Shown: positions 1 through 6,586, counted from the first letter of the stretch. The stretch is DNA of 9,426 bases from DASRWD01 sp044507975 (GCA_044507975.1 JBIQIQ010000095.1:1-9426); one strand, 5' to 3'. A program made the numbers and translations. Notes: a model not told the origin generated them from the sequence alone.

Positions 1-14
1 GGCGGGCAAGCCGT

Positions 15-29
15 CAGCCTCCTAGGCTG
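15..29 (-). terminator. Possible weak hairpin after pilT
   Basis: CAGCC and GGCTG flank a 5-base loop, starting 11 bases after the pilT stop codon on the minus strand. The stem is only 5 pairs and no T-run follows, so it is at best a weak terminator. The window ends here. Confidence 0.2.
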
Positions 30-39
30 TGAACTCGGT

Positions 40-1236
40 CTAGCTGCTGCGGCCTCCTCGGCCGATGGCCGGCGGGCCGCTGACGCGGCCGAAGTCTCCA
101 CCCACCCGGGGCGGCGGCGCGGTGCCGCCGTTCTGGTTGGCGACGCCGCCGGTGGTGACCAGTCGCTCGAACTCCTTCGCGTCGACCGAGCGAGCGAGCC
201 CGGTCTCGAACGAGATCATCTTCTTGAGGTGGAGCTCGGCCAGGCAGGCGTCCATCGTGATCATGCCGATCTGGCCGCTCGTCTGGATCGAGCCCGGGAT
301 CTGGTGCGACTTGCCCTCGCGGATCTGGTTGCGGATGGCGGGCGTGGCGAGCAGGAACTCGTAGGCCAGCACCCTGCCCTCCCCGTTCATGCGGGGAACG
401 AGCTGCTGCGTCAGGATGGCCTGCAGGTTGTTCGCCAGCTGGACGCGCACCTGCTCCTGCTGCGCCTCGGGGAAGACGTCGATGATGCGGTCGATGGCCT
501 CGGAGGCCGTGTTCGTGTGCAGGGTCGCCATGACGAGGTGGCCGGTCTCGGCCGCGGTCACGGCGGCGCCGATCGTCTCGTGGTCGCGCATCTCGCCGAC
601 CAGGATCACGTCCGGCGCCTGGCGCAGGACGCTGCGCAGCGCGTTGTCGAAGTTCTGCGTGTCCTCGCCGACCTCGCGCTGGTTGATGATCGACTGCTTG
701 TGGCGGTGGAAGAACTCGATCGGGTCCTCGACCGTGACGATGTGCTTGGGGTAGTCGCTGTTGATGAGGTCGATCATCGTGGCCAGCGTGGTCGACTTGC
801 CGGAGCCCGTGGGCCCCGTCACTAGCACGAGGCCGCGGGGGAGGCGGGCGACGTTCGCGACCTCCTCGGGCAGGCCGAGCTGCGCGAAGGTCAGGACCTC
901 CTCGGAGATGGTGCGCATCACGCCGCCCACCGAGCCGCGCTGCACGAAGACGTTGACGCGGAAGCGACCGTGGCCCGAGAGGCTGAAGGAGAAGTCGAGG
1001 TCCTTGCGCTCCTCGAAGTTGCGCTGCTTCTTCTCGTCCATCAGCGCGTACATCAGGCGCCTGGTCATGATCGGCGTGAGCACCTCGTGCTCGGTCGGGC
1101 GCCATTCGCCGTGGATGCGCAGCATGGGGGGCAGGCCGACGGTGAGCAGGAGGTCAGAGGCCCTGCGCTCGATGGCGATCTTGAGCAGGTCGACGATGTC
1201 GGCCTGGATCTGGGTCGATCTGATCTGGTCAGCCAT
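40..1236 (-). CDS. pilT: Type IV pilus retraction ATPase PilT
   Basis: Hexameric cytoplasmic ATPase that powers pilus depolymerisation, hence twitching and, in this group, DNA uptake. 398 residues. Visible motifs are Walker A GPTGSGKST (141-149), Asp box TVEDPIEF (168-175), Walker B DVILVGEMRD (209-218, Glu215) and His box ending in ATLHTN (His233, His240). The PilT hallmark is present as AIRNQIREGK (300-309), with Gln304 where most PilTs have Leu; this motif separates PilT from PilB/GspE. The family is usually about 345-370 residues; here a Gly/Pro/Arg-rich tail (about 374-398) is added. The ATG start is firm: an in-frame TGA lies 21 bases upstream and no other start codon falls between. The only ribosome-site candidate, GAGAGGA, is rather distant (13 bases). 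It follows pilB after 83 bases on the same strand, so the two are probably co-transcribed, with a possible weak extra promoter in the gap. Confidence 0.97.
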   Translation of the reverse strand: MADQIRSTQIQADIVDLLKIAIERRASDLLLTVGLPPMLRIHGEWRPTEHEVLTPIMTRRLMYALMDEKKQRNFEERKDLDFSFSLSGHGRFRVNVFVQRGSVGGVMRTISEEVLTFAQLGLPEEVANVARLPRGLVLVTGPTGSGKSTTLATMIDLINSDYPKHIVTVEDPIEFFHRHKQSIINQREVGEDTQNFDNALRSVLRQAPDVILVGEMRDHETIGAAVTAAETGHLVMATLHTNTASEAIDRIIDVFPEAQQEQVRVQLANNLQAILTQQLVPRMNGEGRVLAYEFLLATPAIRNQIREGKSHQIPGSIQTSGQIGMITMDACLAELHLKKMISFETGLARSVDAKEFERLVTTGGVANQNGGTAPPPRVGGDFGRVSGPPAIGRGGRSS

Positions 1237-1267
1237 GCAGTGGTACGCGTCCTCTCACTTGCGCCTC

Positions 1268-1273
1268 ACGATA
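1268..1273 (-). promoter_or_regulatory. Possible weak internal promoter for pilT (-10 TATCGT)
   Basis: TATCGT in the 83-base pilB-pilT gap, identical to the box before tatD. Transcription would begin about 25 bases before the pilT ATG. No -35 at proper spacing (GTGACA lies only 10 bases upstream), so support is weak. Confidence 0.2.
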
Positions 1274-1319
1274 GGCCGTGGGATGTCACGAGGCTCTGAC
1301 GCACCGCACAGCCCCGCGC

Positions 1320-3983
1320 TCACTCCGCCGTACGGGCCAGCACCTCTTCCAGCGTGGTGATGCCTTGCAGCGCCTTGTTGATGCCGTCGTCGCGCAGCGT
1401 CTTCATGCCGCGCTCGATCGCGAGCTCCCGGATGTCGAAGGCGGAGGCCTCCTTGACGATCGCCTTGCGGATCTCGTCGTCGACGACGAGGAGCTCGTGG
1501 ATGGCGTAACGGCCGTTGTACCCGCTCCCGCCGCACTTCTCGCAGCCGACGCCGCGGTAGAGGACCTTCCCCTTGATCTCGTCGTCCTTCATGCCGAGGC
1601 GCCGCAGGACGTCGGGTTCGGGCGTCGAGGCGACCCGACACTCCTTGCACACCTTCCGCACGAGGCGCTGGGCGAGCACCCCCAGGAGGGAGGCGGAGAC
1701 GTTGAAGGGCTCGATGCCCATCTCGGTGAGGCGGACGACGGCGCCGGCGGCGTCGTTGGTGTGCAGGGTCGCGATCAGCAGGTGCCCGGTGAGCGCCGCT
1801 TCCATGGAGATCTTCGCGGTCTCGTGGTCCCGGATCTCACCGACCATGATGATGTCGGGGTCCTGGCGGAGGAACGACCGCAGCGCCCGAGCGAAGTCGA
1901 GGCCCGCCTTCTGGTTGACCTGCGTCTGGTTGATCCCAGGGATCTCGTACTCGACCGGGTCCTCGATGGTGGTGACGTTGACGTCGGGCGTGGCTATGCG
2001 CTTGAGGATCGAGAACGTCGTGAACGACTTGCCCGAGCCCGTGGGGCCCGTGATCAGGAACATGCCGTACGGCTTCTTGATCAGGTCCTCGAAGCTCTGG
2101 AAGTTGTACTCGGCGAAGCCAAGGTCCTCGATCTCGGGGATGTCGGTCGCCTTCTTGAGGATGCGCATCACCGTCTTCTCCCCGTAGACCGTCGGGAGGG
2201 TGGAGAGGCGCAGGTCGACCTCGAGGTTGCGGTCCTTGAAGCGCACGCGGCCGTCCTGCGGCAGGCGCCGCTCGGCGATGTTGAGGCCGCCCATGATCTT
2301 GATGCGCGACGACAGCGCGGGGGCCGTCACCTTGGGCATCGTCATGTACTCGCGCAGGCTCCCGTCCTTGCGCACGCGCACGATGACGCGCTCCGGGCGC
2401 GGCTCGATGTGGATGTCGGAGATGTCGTTGATGATCGCGTCGCGGATGATGTTGTTGACGACGCGCACGAGGGCGTTGTCGTCGATGGCCGAGCTGTCCT
2501 CCTCGGCCTCGTCCTTGCCCTTGGCGCTGGCGACCTCCTCGACCACCGCGCGCGCCAGCTCGTCCATGTCGGCGCCGTCGCGGTAGTAGCGGTTGAGGAG
2601 CCGCGTCAGGGTCTCCTCGGTGGCCACCGCCGGCTGGATCTCGCGCCCGGTGATGAGTTGGATGTCGTCGAGCGCGAAGACGTGGCGCGGGTCCTTCATC
2701 GCGACGACGAGCGTGTTGCCCTCCAGCCGTACCGGCATGGCCGTGTACCGCCGCGCCGTCGCCTCTGGCACCAGGCTCACCGCGTAGGGGTCGACCTGCA
2801 CCGCCTCCTCGATGAACGGGAAGCCCAGCTGCATCGCCAGGCTGCGCGCCAGCATGTCGGGGCTGATCTTGCCCGACTGCACGAGGGTGTCCTCGAGCCT
2901 GCCTCCGCCCGCCCGCTGCATGTTCAGCGCCTCGTCGACGTCGCCCTGCGTTACGTAGCCGAGGTCGACGAGGATCTCGCCGAGGGGCTTGACGCTGCCG
3001 AGCTTCGTCTGCTCCTCGAGCGCTCGCCTCAGCTGCTCACGCTTCAGGCGCCTGCTCTGCAGCAGGGTCTCGCCGAGGCGGCCCTTGTCGTCGGCGTAGA
3101 GGCGGTCGATCCTCTTCTGCACCGCCGTCTCGGGCGCGGCGACGAACCTGACGGGCCGGTTCACGATCGACTCGATGTCGGGCATGCGCCGCGGGTCGGC
3201 GATGGCGACGACGAGCACGTCCTCCTCGAGGCGGTAGGGGACGGCCGAGAACTGTACGGCGTCGAGCCTAAGGAGGGCGCTGCTCAGCTTCTCGGTGACC
3301 GGCTCGCCTTCGAGGCTCGGCACGTACTCGATGTTCATCTGGGCCGCGAGCAGCTGCGCGAGCTGCTCCTCCCCGAGTGCGCCGGCCTGCACGAGGATGC
3401 GGCCCAGCAGGCCGCCGGTACGTTGCTGCTCAGCGATCGCGGCGTCGAGCTGCTCCTCCGTGATCAGGCCGCGCGCCACCGCGAGGTTGCCGAGGCGCTG
3501 GCTGATGTCGACGTCGACGTCGACAGGCGGCTCGAGGCCGAGCTCGGGGTAGTAGGTCGCCAGCGCCCACATCAGCTCCTTCGAGAGCGCCTGGTACGGC
3601 TCGACGAGGCAGCCGGAGGCGTCCTCGACCTCTTCGATGAGCAGGGCGTCGAGCGGGTCGACGAACGCGACCCGCAGGCGGTCGCCATCGATGGCGAAGG
3701 GCATGGCGAGCAGCTCGGACGCTAGCGTGCCGGGCAGCTTGGACAGCGCCTCGCCCATCACGTCGACGCGCGGCAGGTTGACGAGGGGTATGCCGATCGA
3801 CTCCTCGACCGCCCGCGCGATGCGCTGCTCCGAGATGACGCCGAGCTGCATGAGAATCTCCGCCAGGCGGCCGCCTACCTCCGCATGGCGGGCGATCGCC
3901 TGCTGCAGCGCGTCGTCTGTGACGTAGCCACGCTCGAGCAGTACGGCGCCAAGCCGCTTGTCGCCGATCGAGAGGACTGCCAA
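1320..3983 (-). CDS. pilB: Type IV pilus assembly ATPase PilB (Thermus PilF type, three GSPII/MshEN modules)
   Basis: Cytoplasmic motor ATPase for pilus extension; the Thermus homologue PilF is also needed for natural transformation. The N-terminal half holds three GSPII/MshEN-like modules (about 4-150, 165-305, 310-480), each opening with an RLG-x-x-L helix pair (RLGAVLLERG, RLGNLAVARG, RLGETLLQS). The ATPase half has Walker A GPTGSGKS (646-653), Asp box TIEDPVEY, Walker B PDIIMVGEIRD (Glu716) and His box ATLHTN (His741). Four cysteines (779, 782, 814, 817) form the C-x2-C...C-x2-C zinc site known from PilF. Start: GAGGAG (3997-3992) lies 8 bases before the TTG at 3983 but only 2 before the TTG at 3989, so I prefer 3983 (887 residues). 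Using 3989 gives 889 residues and a TTGA overlap with the HAD stop. Either way translation is probably coupled to the upstream HAD gene. MshEN modules in relatives bind c-di-GMP; binding here is inferred. Confidence 0.97.
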   Translation of the reverse strand: MAVLSIGDKRLGAVLLERGYVTDDALQQAIARHAEVGGRLAEILMQLGVISEQRIARAVEESIGIPLVNLPRVDVMGEALSKLPGTLASELLAMPFAIDGDRLRVAFVDPLDALLIEEVEDASGCLVEPYQALSKELMWALATYYPELGLEPPVDVDVDISQRLGNLAVARGLITEEQLDAAIAEQQRTGGLLGRILVQAGALGEEQLAQLLAAQMNIEYVPSLEGEPVTEKLSSALLRLDAVQFSAVPYRLEEDVLVVAIADPRRMPDIESIVNRPVRFVAAPETAVQKRIDRLYADDKGRLGETLLQSRRLKREQLRRALEEQTKLGSVKPLGEILVDLGYVTQGDVDEALNMQRAGGGRLEDTLVQSGKISPDMLARSLAMQLGFPFIEEAVQVDPYAVSLVPEATARRYTAMPVRLEGNTLVVAMKDPRHVFALDDIQLITGREIQPAVATEETLTRLLNRYYRDGADMDELARAVVEEVASAKGKDEAEEDSSAIDDNALVRVVNNIIRDAIINDISDIHIEPRPERVIVRVRKDGSLREYMTMPKVTAPALSSRIKIMGGLNIAERRLPQDGRVRFKDRNLEVDLRLSTLPTVYGEKTVMRILKKATDIPEIEDLGFAEYNFQSFEDLIKKPYGMFLITGPTGSGKSFTTFSILKRIATPDVNVTTIEDPVEYEIPGINQTQVNQKAGLDFARALRSFLRQDPDIIMVGEIRDHETAKISMEAALTGHLLIATLHTNDAAGAVVRLTEMGIEPFNVSASLLGVLAQRLVRKVCKECRVASTPEPDVLRRLGMKDDEIKGKVLYRGVGCEKCGGSGYNGRYAIHELLVVDDEIRKAIVKEASAFDIRELAIERGMKTLRDDGINKALQGITTLEEVLARTAE

Positions 3984-3985
3984 GG

Positions 3986-4465
3986 TCAACGCTCCTCGAG
4001 GATCATTCTCTCAAGTCGACGGGCCAGCCTGGTATGAGGAAGCTTACCCGCGGTCAGGGGCTTGACCAGGACGCTGACCATCCCGGCGCGCTTGGCGCCC
4101 AGGACGTCGGTGAAGAGCTGGTCGCCGATCATGGCCGTCGTGGATGGGTGGGCGCCGGGCAGCAGGGCGAGCGCTTTGCGGAACGCCCGCCCGAAGGGCT
4201 TGCCGGAGAGGGCCACGCCCGGGACCCCCAGGAGCGAGGCCGCCGCGTCGACGCGCTCGCGCTTGCCGTTGGAGAGGATCGCCACGCCGATCGCCGCGGA
4301 GCGGAGGCGCTCGACGAGCAGCGCCGCTGCCGGCACCGCTTCGCTGCGGTCGGAGGCGACGAGCGTGTCGTCGAGGTCGAGGAGCGCGTACCTGGCGCCC
4401 AACGAGCGCAGCAGGTCGGGGGTCACGTCGTCGAGGCTGTCGACGCGAGCGTCGGGGCGGAGCAT
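3986..4465 (-). CDS. YqeG-family HAD (IIIA type) phosphatase
   Basis: 159-residue soluble HAD phosphatase, a normal length for the YqeG family (about 160-175). All four HAD motifs are intact: DLDDT (Asp30 nucleophile, Asp32 acid/base), LSN (Ser65), the Lys of SGKPFGRAF (Lys89) and GDQLFTD (114-120, Asp115 and Asp120). The opening LRPDARVDSLDDVTPDLL also matches the family pattern, so the ATG start is well supported. Relatives include yeast Gep4 and plant and cyanobacterial phosphatidylglycerophosphate phosphatases, so a role in phosphatidylglycerol synthesis is possible but only inferred; the bacterial substrate is generally unproven. It has no Shine-Dalgarno but a TAGACT box 6 bases before the ATG, suggesting a leaderless mRNA. 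It is the first gene of a unit with pilB and pilT, and its last codons contain the pilB ribosome site. Confidence 0.92.
   Translation of the reverse strand: MLRPDARVDSLDDVTPDLLRSLGARYALLDLDDTLVASDRSEAVPAAALLVERLRSAAIGVAILSNGKRERVDAAASLLGVPGVALSGKPFGRAFRKALALLPGAHPSTTAMIGDQLFTDVLGAKRAGMVSVLVKPLTAGKLPHTRLARRLERMILEER
3992..3997 (-). promoter_or_regulatory. Ribosome binding site of pilB
   Basis: GAGGAG inside the last codons of the HAD gene. Its 8-base spacing to the TTG at 3983, against 2 bases to the TTG at 3989, is the reason for choosing the shorter pilB start. Its position within the upstream gene fits translational coupling. Confidence 0.65.
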
Positions 4466-4471
4466 CGGCGG

Positions 4472-4477
4472 AGTCTA
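4472..4477 (-). promoter_or_regulatory. Putative leaderless -10 box for HAD-pilB-pilT
   Basis: TAGACT on the minus strand ends 6 bases before the ATG of the HAD phosphatase gene. There is no Shine-Dalgarno in the 20 bases before the start. The -35 region (around 4495-4500) is not TTGACA-like and coincides with one arm of an inverted repeat. This would be the main promoter of the pilus motor unit. Confidence 0.45.
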
Positions 4478-4493
4478 ACAGACCGTCCTGACC

Positions 4494-4528
4494 GCGCTCT
4501 TACGCTGCCAGACGCACGCCGAGAGCGC
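4494..4528. repeat. Inverted repeat between the hydrolase and HAD genes
   Basis: GCGCTCT (4494-4500) and AGAGCGC (4522-4528) are perfect 7-base arms around a 21-base loop, in the 79-base gap. On the minus strand it follows the hydrolase stop and precedes the HAD promoter box. It could be a weak terminator or an operator covering the -35 region; no T-run follows. Confidence 0.4.
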
Positions 4529-4544
4529 ATCGGCCCGAGCCCGG

Positions 4545-5447
4545 TCAGGCTGCGCCGAGGGCGTCCGCCAGGGTGGGCCCGAAGCCGTCGTCGTCGATCC
4601 AGGGGTAGTGTCCGGCGTCGAGCAGGCCGAACAACGCCTGCGGAGCCGCCGTGAGGACGAGCTCGGCCTGGCTCGGGTAGCTCGTGCGGTCGTGCCGCCC
4701 GGAGAGCAGCACGAGGGGCAGGGCGCCGTCGGCCGCCGCTCGCAGGTCGTGGAGGCCGTCGCTCAGCCAGACGGCGTCGTCCACGTCGTCGGGAAGCTCG
4801 CCGGAGAGCGCGACGGCGTCGACGTGCTCGAGGAAGAGGCGCGAGGCCGCGCTCGGGAACTGCATCGCGTCGAAGAGCGCCTTGGGGTTCACGAGGCCCA
4901 ACGCCTCGTCGACGAGGGCGCGCGGGTCCGCGAGCTCCGATTCCGGGTCTCCAGCCCCGCGTGCGCCGGTCGCCTCGGCATGGAGGTCCCTCGCCAGCTG
5001 CGGCATCGACACCCAGGGGTTGACGAGGACGAGGCGCTCGACGCGCTCGGGAGCCGTGCGCGCGACCCGCAGCGCGACCAGGGCTCCGAAGCCGTGGGCC
5101 AGAAGCGCGGTCTTCTGGACCGACAGGGCGTCGAGGACGGCGAGGACGTCCGCAGCGAGGAGGGCGACGTCGCTGCCGCCCTCGCCGGTGCTGCGCCCCG
5201 CGCCTCGCTGGTCGGCGTAGAGCACGTCGAAGCCCTCGAGGTCCGCCCCCGCCAGCTCTCGGAATGACGCCGCGTTGTAGCCCGGTCCGCCGTGGAGGTA
5301 GTAGACGCTGGGCGCGCCTTCCGGGCCCACCCGCTCGACGTAGAGGCTGGCCGGACGCGCCCCGAGGTAGGTGGCGGCGCCAGCCTCGTCGAGCGCCACC
5401 TCGACCCTCAGGGCCTCGTCGCGTCGAGGACCCTCAGGCGGCCGCAT
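4545..5447 (-). CDS. Alpha/beta hydrolase, proline-iminopeptidase-like, nucleophile serine replaced by glycine
   Basis: 300-residue alpha/beta-hydrolase-fold protein, probably cytoplasmic (no signal peptide seen). The oxyanion motif HGGPG (52-56) and DQRGAGRS (79-86) place it near the prolyl aminopeptidase (S33) group. A helical cap follows at about 145-240. Catalytic Asp253 (GRHD) and His280 (DAGHYP) are kept. The nucleophile elbow after strand 5, however, reads LLAHGFGALVAL: the expected Ser (G-x-S-x-G) is Gly119, codon GGC at 5093-5091, one base from AGC. Unless this is a sequence error, the protein should lack classical serine hydrolase activity. The start is taken as the ATG at 5447, which overlaps the end of tatD by 14 bases and has a weak G-rich region upstream; a GTG about 15 codons later is an alternative. 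Longer upstream frames run inside tatD and show no family similarity. It is most likely co-transcribed with tatD. Substrate and partner are unknown. Confidence 0.88.
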   Translation of the reverse strand: MRPPEGPRRDEALRVEVALDEAGAATYLGARPASLYVERVGPEGAPSVYYLHGGPGYNAASFRELAGADLEGFDVLYADQRGAGRSTGEGGSDVALLAADVLAVLDALSVQKTALLAHGFGALVALRVARTAPERVERLVLVNPWVSMPQLARDLHAEATGARGAGDPESELADPRALVDEALGLVNPKALFDAMQFPSAASRLFLEHVDAVALSGELPDDVDDAVWLSDGLHDLRAAADGALPLVLLSGRHDRTSYPSQAELVLTAAPQALFGLLDAGHYPWIDDDGFGPTLADALGAA

Positions 5448-6210
5448 CGGACCCCCAACCGAACAGGCGGGCCGCGTTGGCGTCGAGCACCGGCTCGAGC
5501 TCGTCCGGGTCGACGCCCCGCACCTCAGCCAGCCGCGCCGCCGTGAGGCGCACGTGGGCCGGCGTGTTGGGCCGGCCACGGTGCGGTACCGGCGTCAGGA
5601 AGGGGCTGTCGGTCTCGACCAGAAGACGGTCGGCGGGCACGCCAGCGGCCGCCTCGCGGATGCCGGAGGCCGAAGGGTAGGTGAGGTTGCCAGCGAACGA
5701 GACGTACCAACCCAGCTCGAGCCCGGCTGCGAGGAGGCCGGGCGCGCCGTTGAAGCAGTGCAGCACGCCGCGGCCCCAGCCGGCGGAGCGGATCGCCTCC
5801 GCGGCGGCGGCGCTGGCGTCGTCGCGGCCCTGAGCGTCGCGCACGTGCAGCACGAGCGCCTTGTCGGTCCTCGACGCTAGCTCGGCGTGCCAGTCGAAGG
5901 CCTCGCGCTGCGTGACCAGGGTCTCCGCGTCCCAGTGGGTGTCGAAGCCCGTCTCGCCGATCGCCACCACGCTCGGGTCGGCGGCCAGGCGCTCGATGCC
6001 GGCGCGGACCGCGGGGTCGCGGGCGGCGGACGCCTCGTTGGGATGGACGCCCACCGCCACGCTGACGGTCGCGTGACGTCTCGCCACGGCCAGGGCGGCC
6101 GCCGAATCGTCGACCGATGTGCCGACGGTCACCAGCCGGACGAGGCCGGAGCCCGTCACCGCCGCGTCGGGGTCGGGGAGGCGCGTGAGGTGGCAGTGCG
6201 TGTCGGTCAT
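5434..6210 (-). CDS. tatD: TatD family metal-dependent hydrolase (putative DNase)
   Basis: 258-residue TIM-barrel metallohydrolase of the TatD family, which includes 3'-5' exonucleases and D-aminoacyl-tRNA deacylase-like enzymes; length is typical (about 255-265). Metal-site residues are visible: DTHCHL (His5, His7) at the extreme N-terminus, GVHPNE (53-59 region), GETGFD (Glu86), LVLHVRDA (His122), LHCFNG (His151) and ETDSPFLTPVPHRGRPNTP (Asp201). The ATG at 6210 is chosen because families of this type begin with the DTHCHL strand. The frame stays open upstream to 6603, but that stretch has no homology signal and crosses the divergent promoter region. There is no clear Shine-Dalgarno; a TATCGT box lies 8 bases before the ATG. 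The downstream hydrolase overlaps its 3' end by 14 bases. The natural substrate cannot be deduced here, and orthologues are often named only 'TatD family hydrolase'. Confidence 0.95.
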   Translation of the reverse strand: MTDTHCHLTRLPDPDAAVTGSGLVRLVTVGTSVDDSAAALAVARRHATVSVAVGVHPNEASAARDPAVRAGIERLAADPSVVAIGETGFDTHWDAETLVTQREAFDWHAELASRTDKALVLHVRDAQGRDDASAAAAEAIRSAGWGRGVLHCFNGAPGLLAAGLELGWYVSFAGNLTYPSASGIREAAAGVPADRLLVETDSPFLTPVPHRGRPNTPAHVRLTAARLAEVRGVDPDELEPVLDANAARLFGWGSDAAA

Positions 6211-6218
6211 CGCGGCCC

Positions 6219-6224
6219 ACGATA
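6219..6224 (-). promoter_or_regulatory. Putative leaderless -10 box for tatD-hydrolase
   Basis: TATCGT on the minus strand ends 8 bases before the tatD ATG. It has the TAnnnT form seen at the other starts, and no good -35 element or ribosome site is seen. A GGAGG-like stretch lies upstream of the box, too far from the ATG to serve as a Shine-Dalgarno. Confidence 0.35.
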
Positions 6225-6318
6225 GCCCTCCGGCGGTCGCGGAGCCGGAGCCGGAAGACCTGCCTGGCGACGCGTCGTCGAGCTCCGCCTTTGCGTGAGA
6301 GTTCTGTAAGAAGGTCGC

Positions 6319-6327
6319 TGCTAGCTT
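6319..6327 (+). promoter_or_regulatory. Putative extended -10 promoter for the small ORF
   Basis: TGCTAGCTT has the TG-n-TAnnnT form of an extended -10 element, in the divergent gap between tatD and the small ORF. A start about 7 bases downstream gives a leader of roughly 40 bases to the ATG at 6376, or an almost leaderless message to the ATG at 6337. No clear -35 at normal spacing. Confidence 0.35.
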
Positions 6328-6365
6328 TCGTCCCAGATGGGTTTGGTCGAGAGCCGACCGGGAAC

Positions 6366-6371
6366 GAGGAG
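6366..6371 (+). promoter_or_regulatory. Ribosome binding site of the small ORF
   Basis: GAGGAG, 4 bases before the ATG at 6376. One of only two good Shine-Dalgarno sequences in the window; it supports 6376 over the in-frame ATGs at 6337 and 6394. Confidence 0.5.
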
Positions 6372-6375
6372 CAGG

Positions 6376-6546
6376 ATGGTACAGAGTCGTCCGATGGCCG
6401 AAGCCATCCGGTACTACAGCAACGAGGAGCTGTCCGAGATCATATCGAAGTGCGAGTCGGCCATCACCGACGGCAGCGCCGAGATCGAGGACTACGAGGC
6501 CTTCGTGCTGTGCCAGAAGGAGCTCGCTCGCCGCACCTGGGCCTGA
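6376..6546 (+). CDS. Small acidic protein of unknown function
   Basis: 56-residue protein that I do not recognise. It is rich in Glu, has two cysteines, no signal peptide and no membrane segment; it looks helical. The reason to believe it is codon usage: from the tandem Tyr codons near 6411 to the stop nearly every third base is G or C, as in the neighbouring genes. The ATG at 6376 has GAGGAG (6366-6371) 4 bases upstream. An in-frame ATG at 6394 gives 50 residues, and codon usage before it is poorer (AGT, CGT, GTA). An ATG at 6337 would give 69 residues as a leaderless message behind the TAGCTT box, but codons there (CGA, GGA, AGG) look non-coding. It lies divergent from tatD and 51 bases before rlpA on the same strand. 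Confidence 0.6.
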   Translation: MVQSRPMAEAIRYYSNEELSEIISKCESAITDGSAEIEDYEAFVLCQKELARRTWA

Positions 6547-6586
6547 GCCAGGAACGTCTTCACATCTCACACAGTCGCCGCGCGCG

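Noticed and set aside
14..1105. 363-codon frame overlapping pilT on the same strand
   Set aside because: It is a frame-shifted shadow of pilT; the true frame carries all ATPase motifs.
1278..3725. 815-codon open frame antisense to pilB
   Set aside because: It mirrors a well-supported pilB. The translation is Arg/Asp/Val/Leu-rich with no family motif, as expected of antisense frames in GC-rich genes.
5448..5579. N-terminal extension of the hydrolase frame inside tatD
   Set aside because: The Arg/Ser/Thr-rich stretch is unlike any hydrolase N-terminus and lies entirely within tatD coding sequence.
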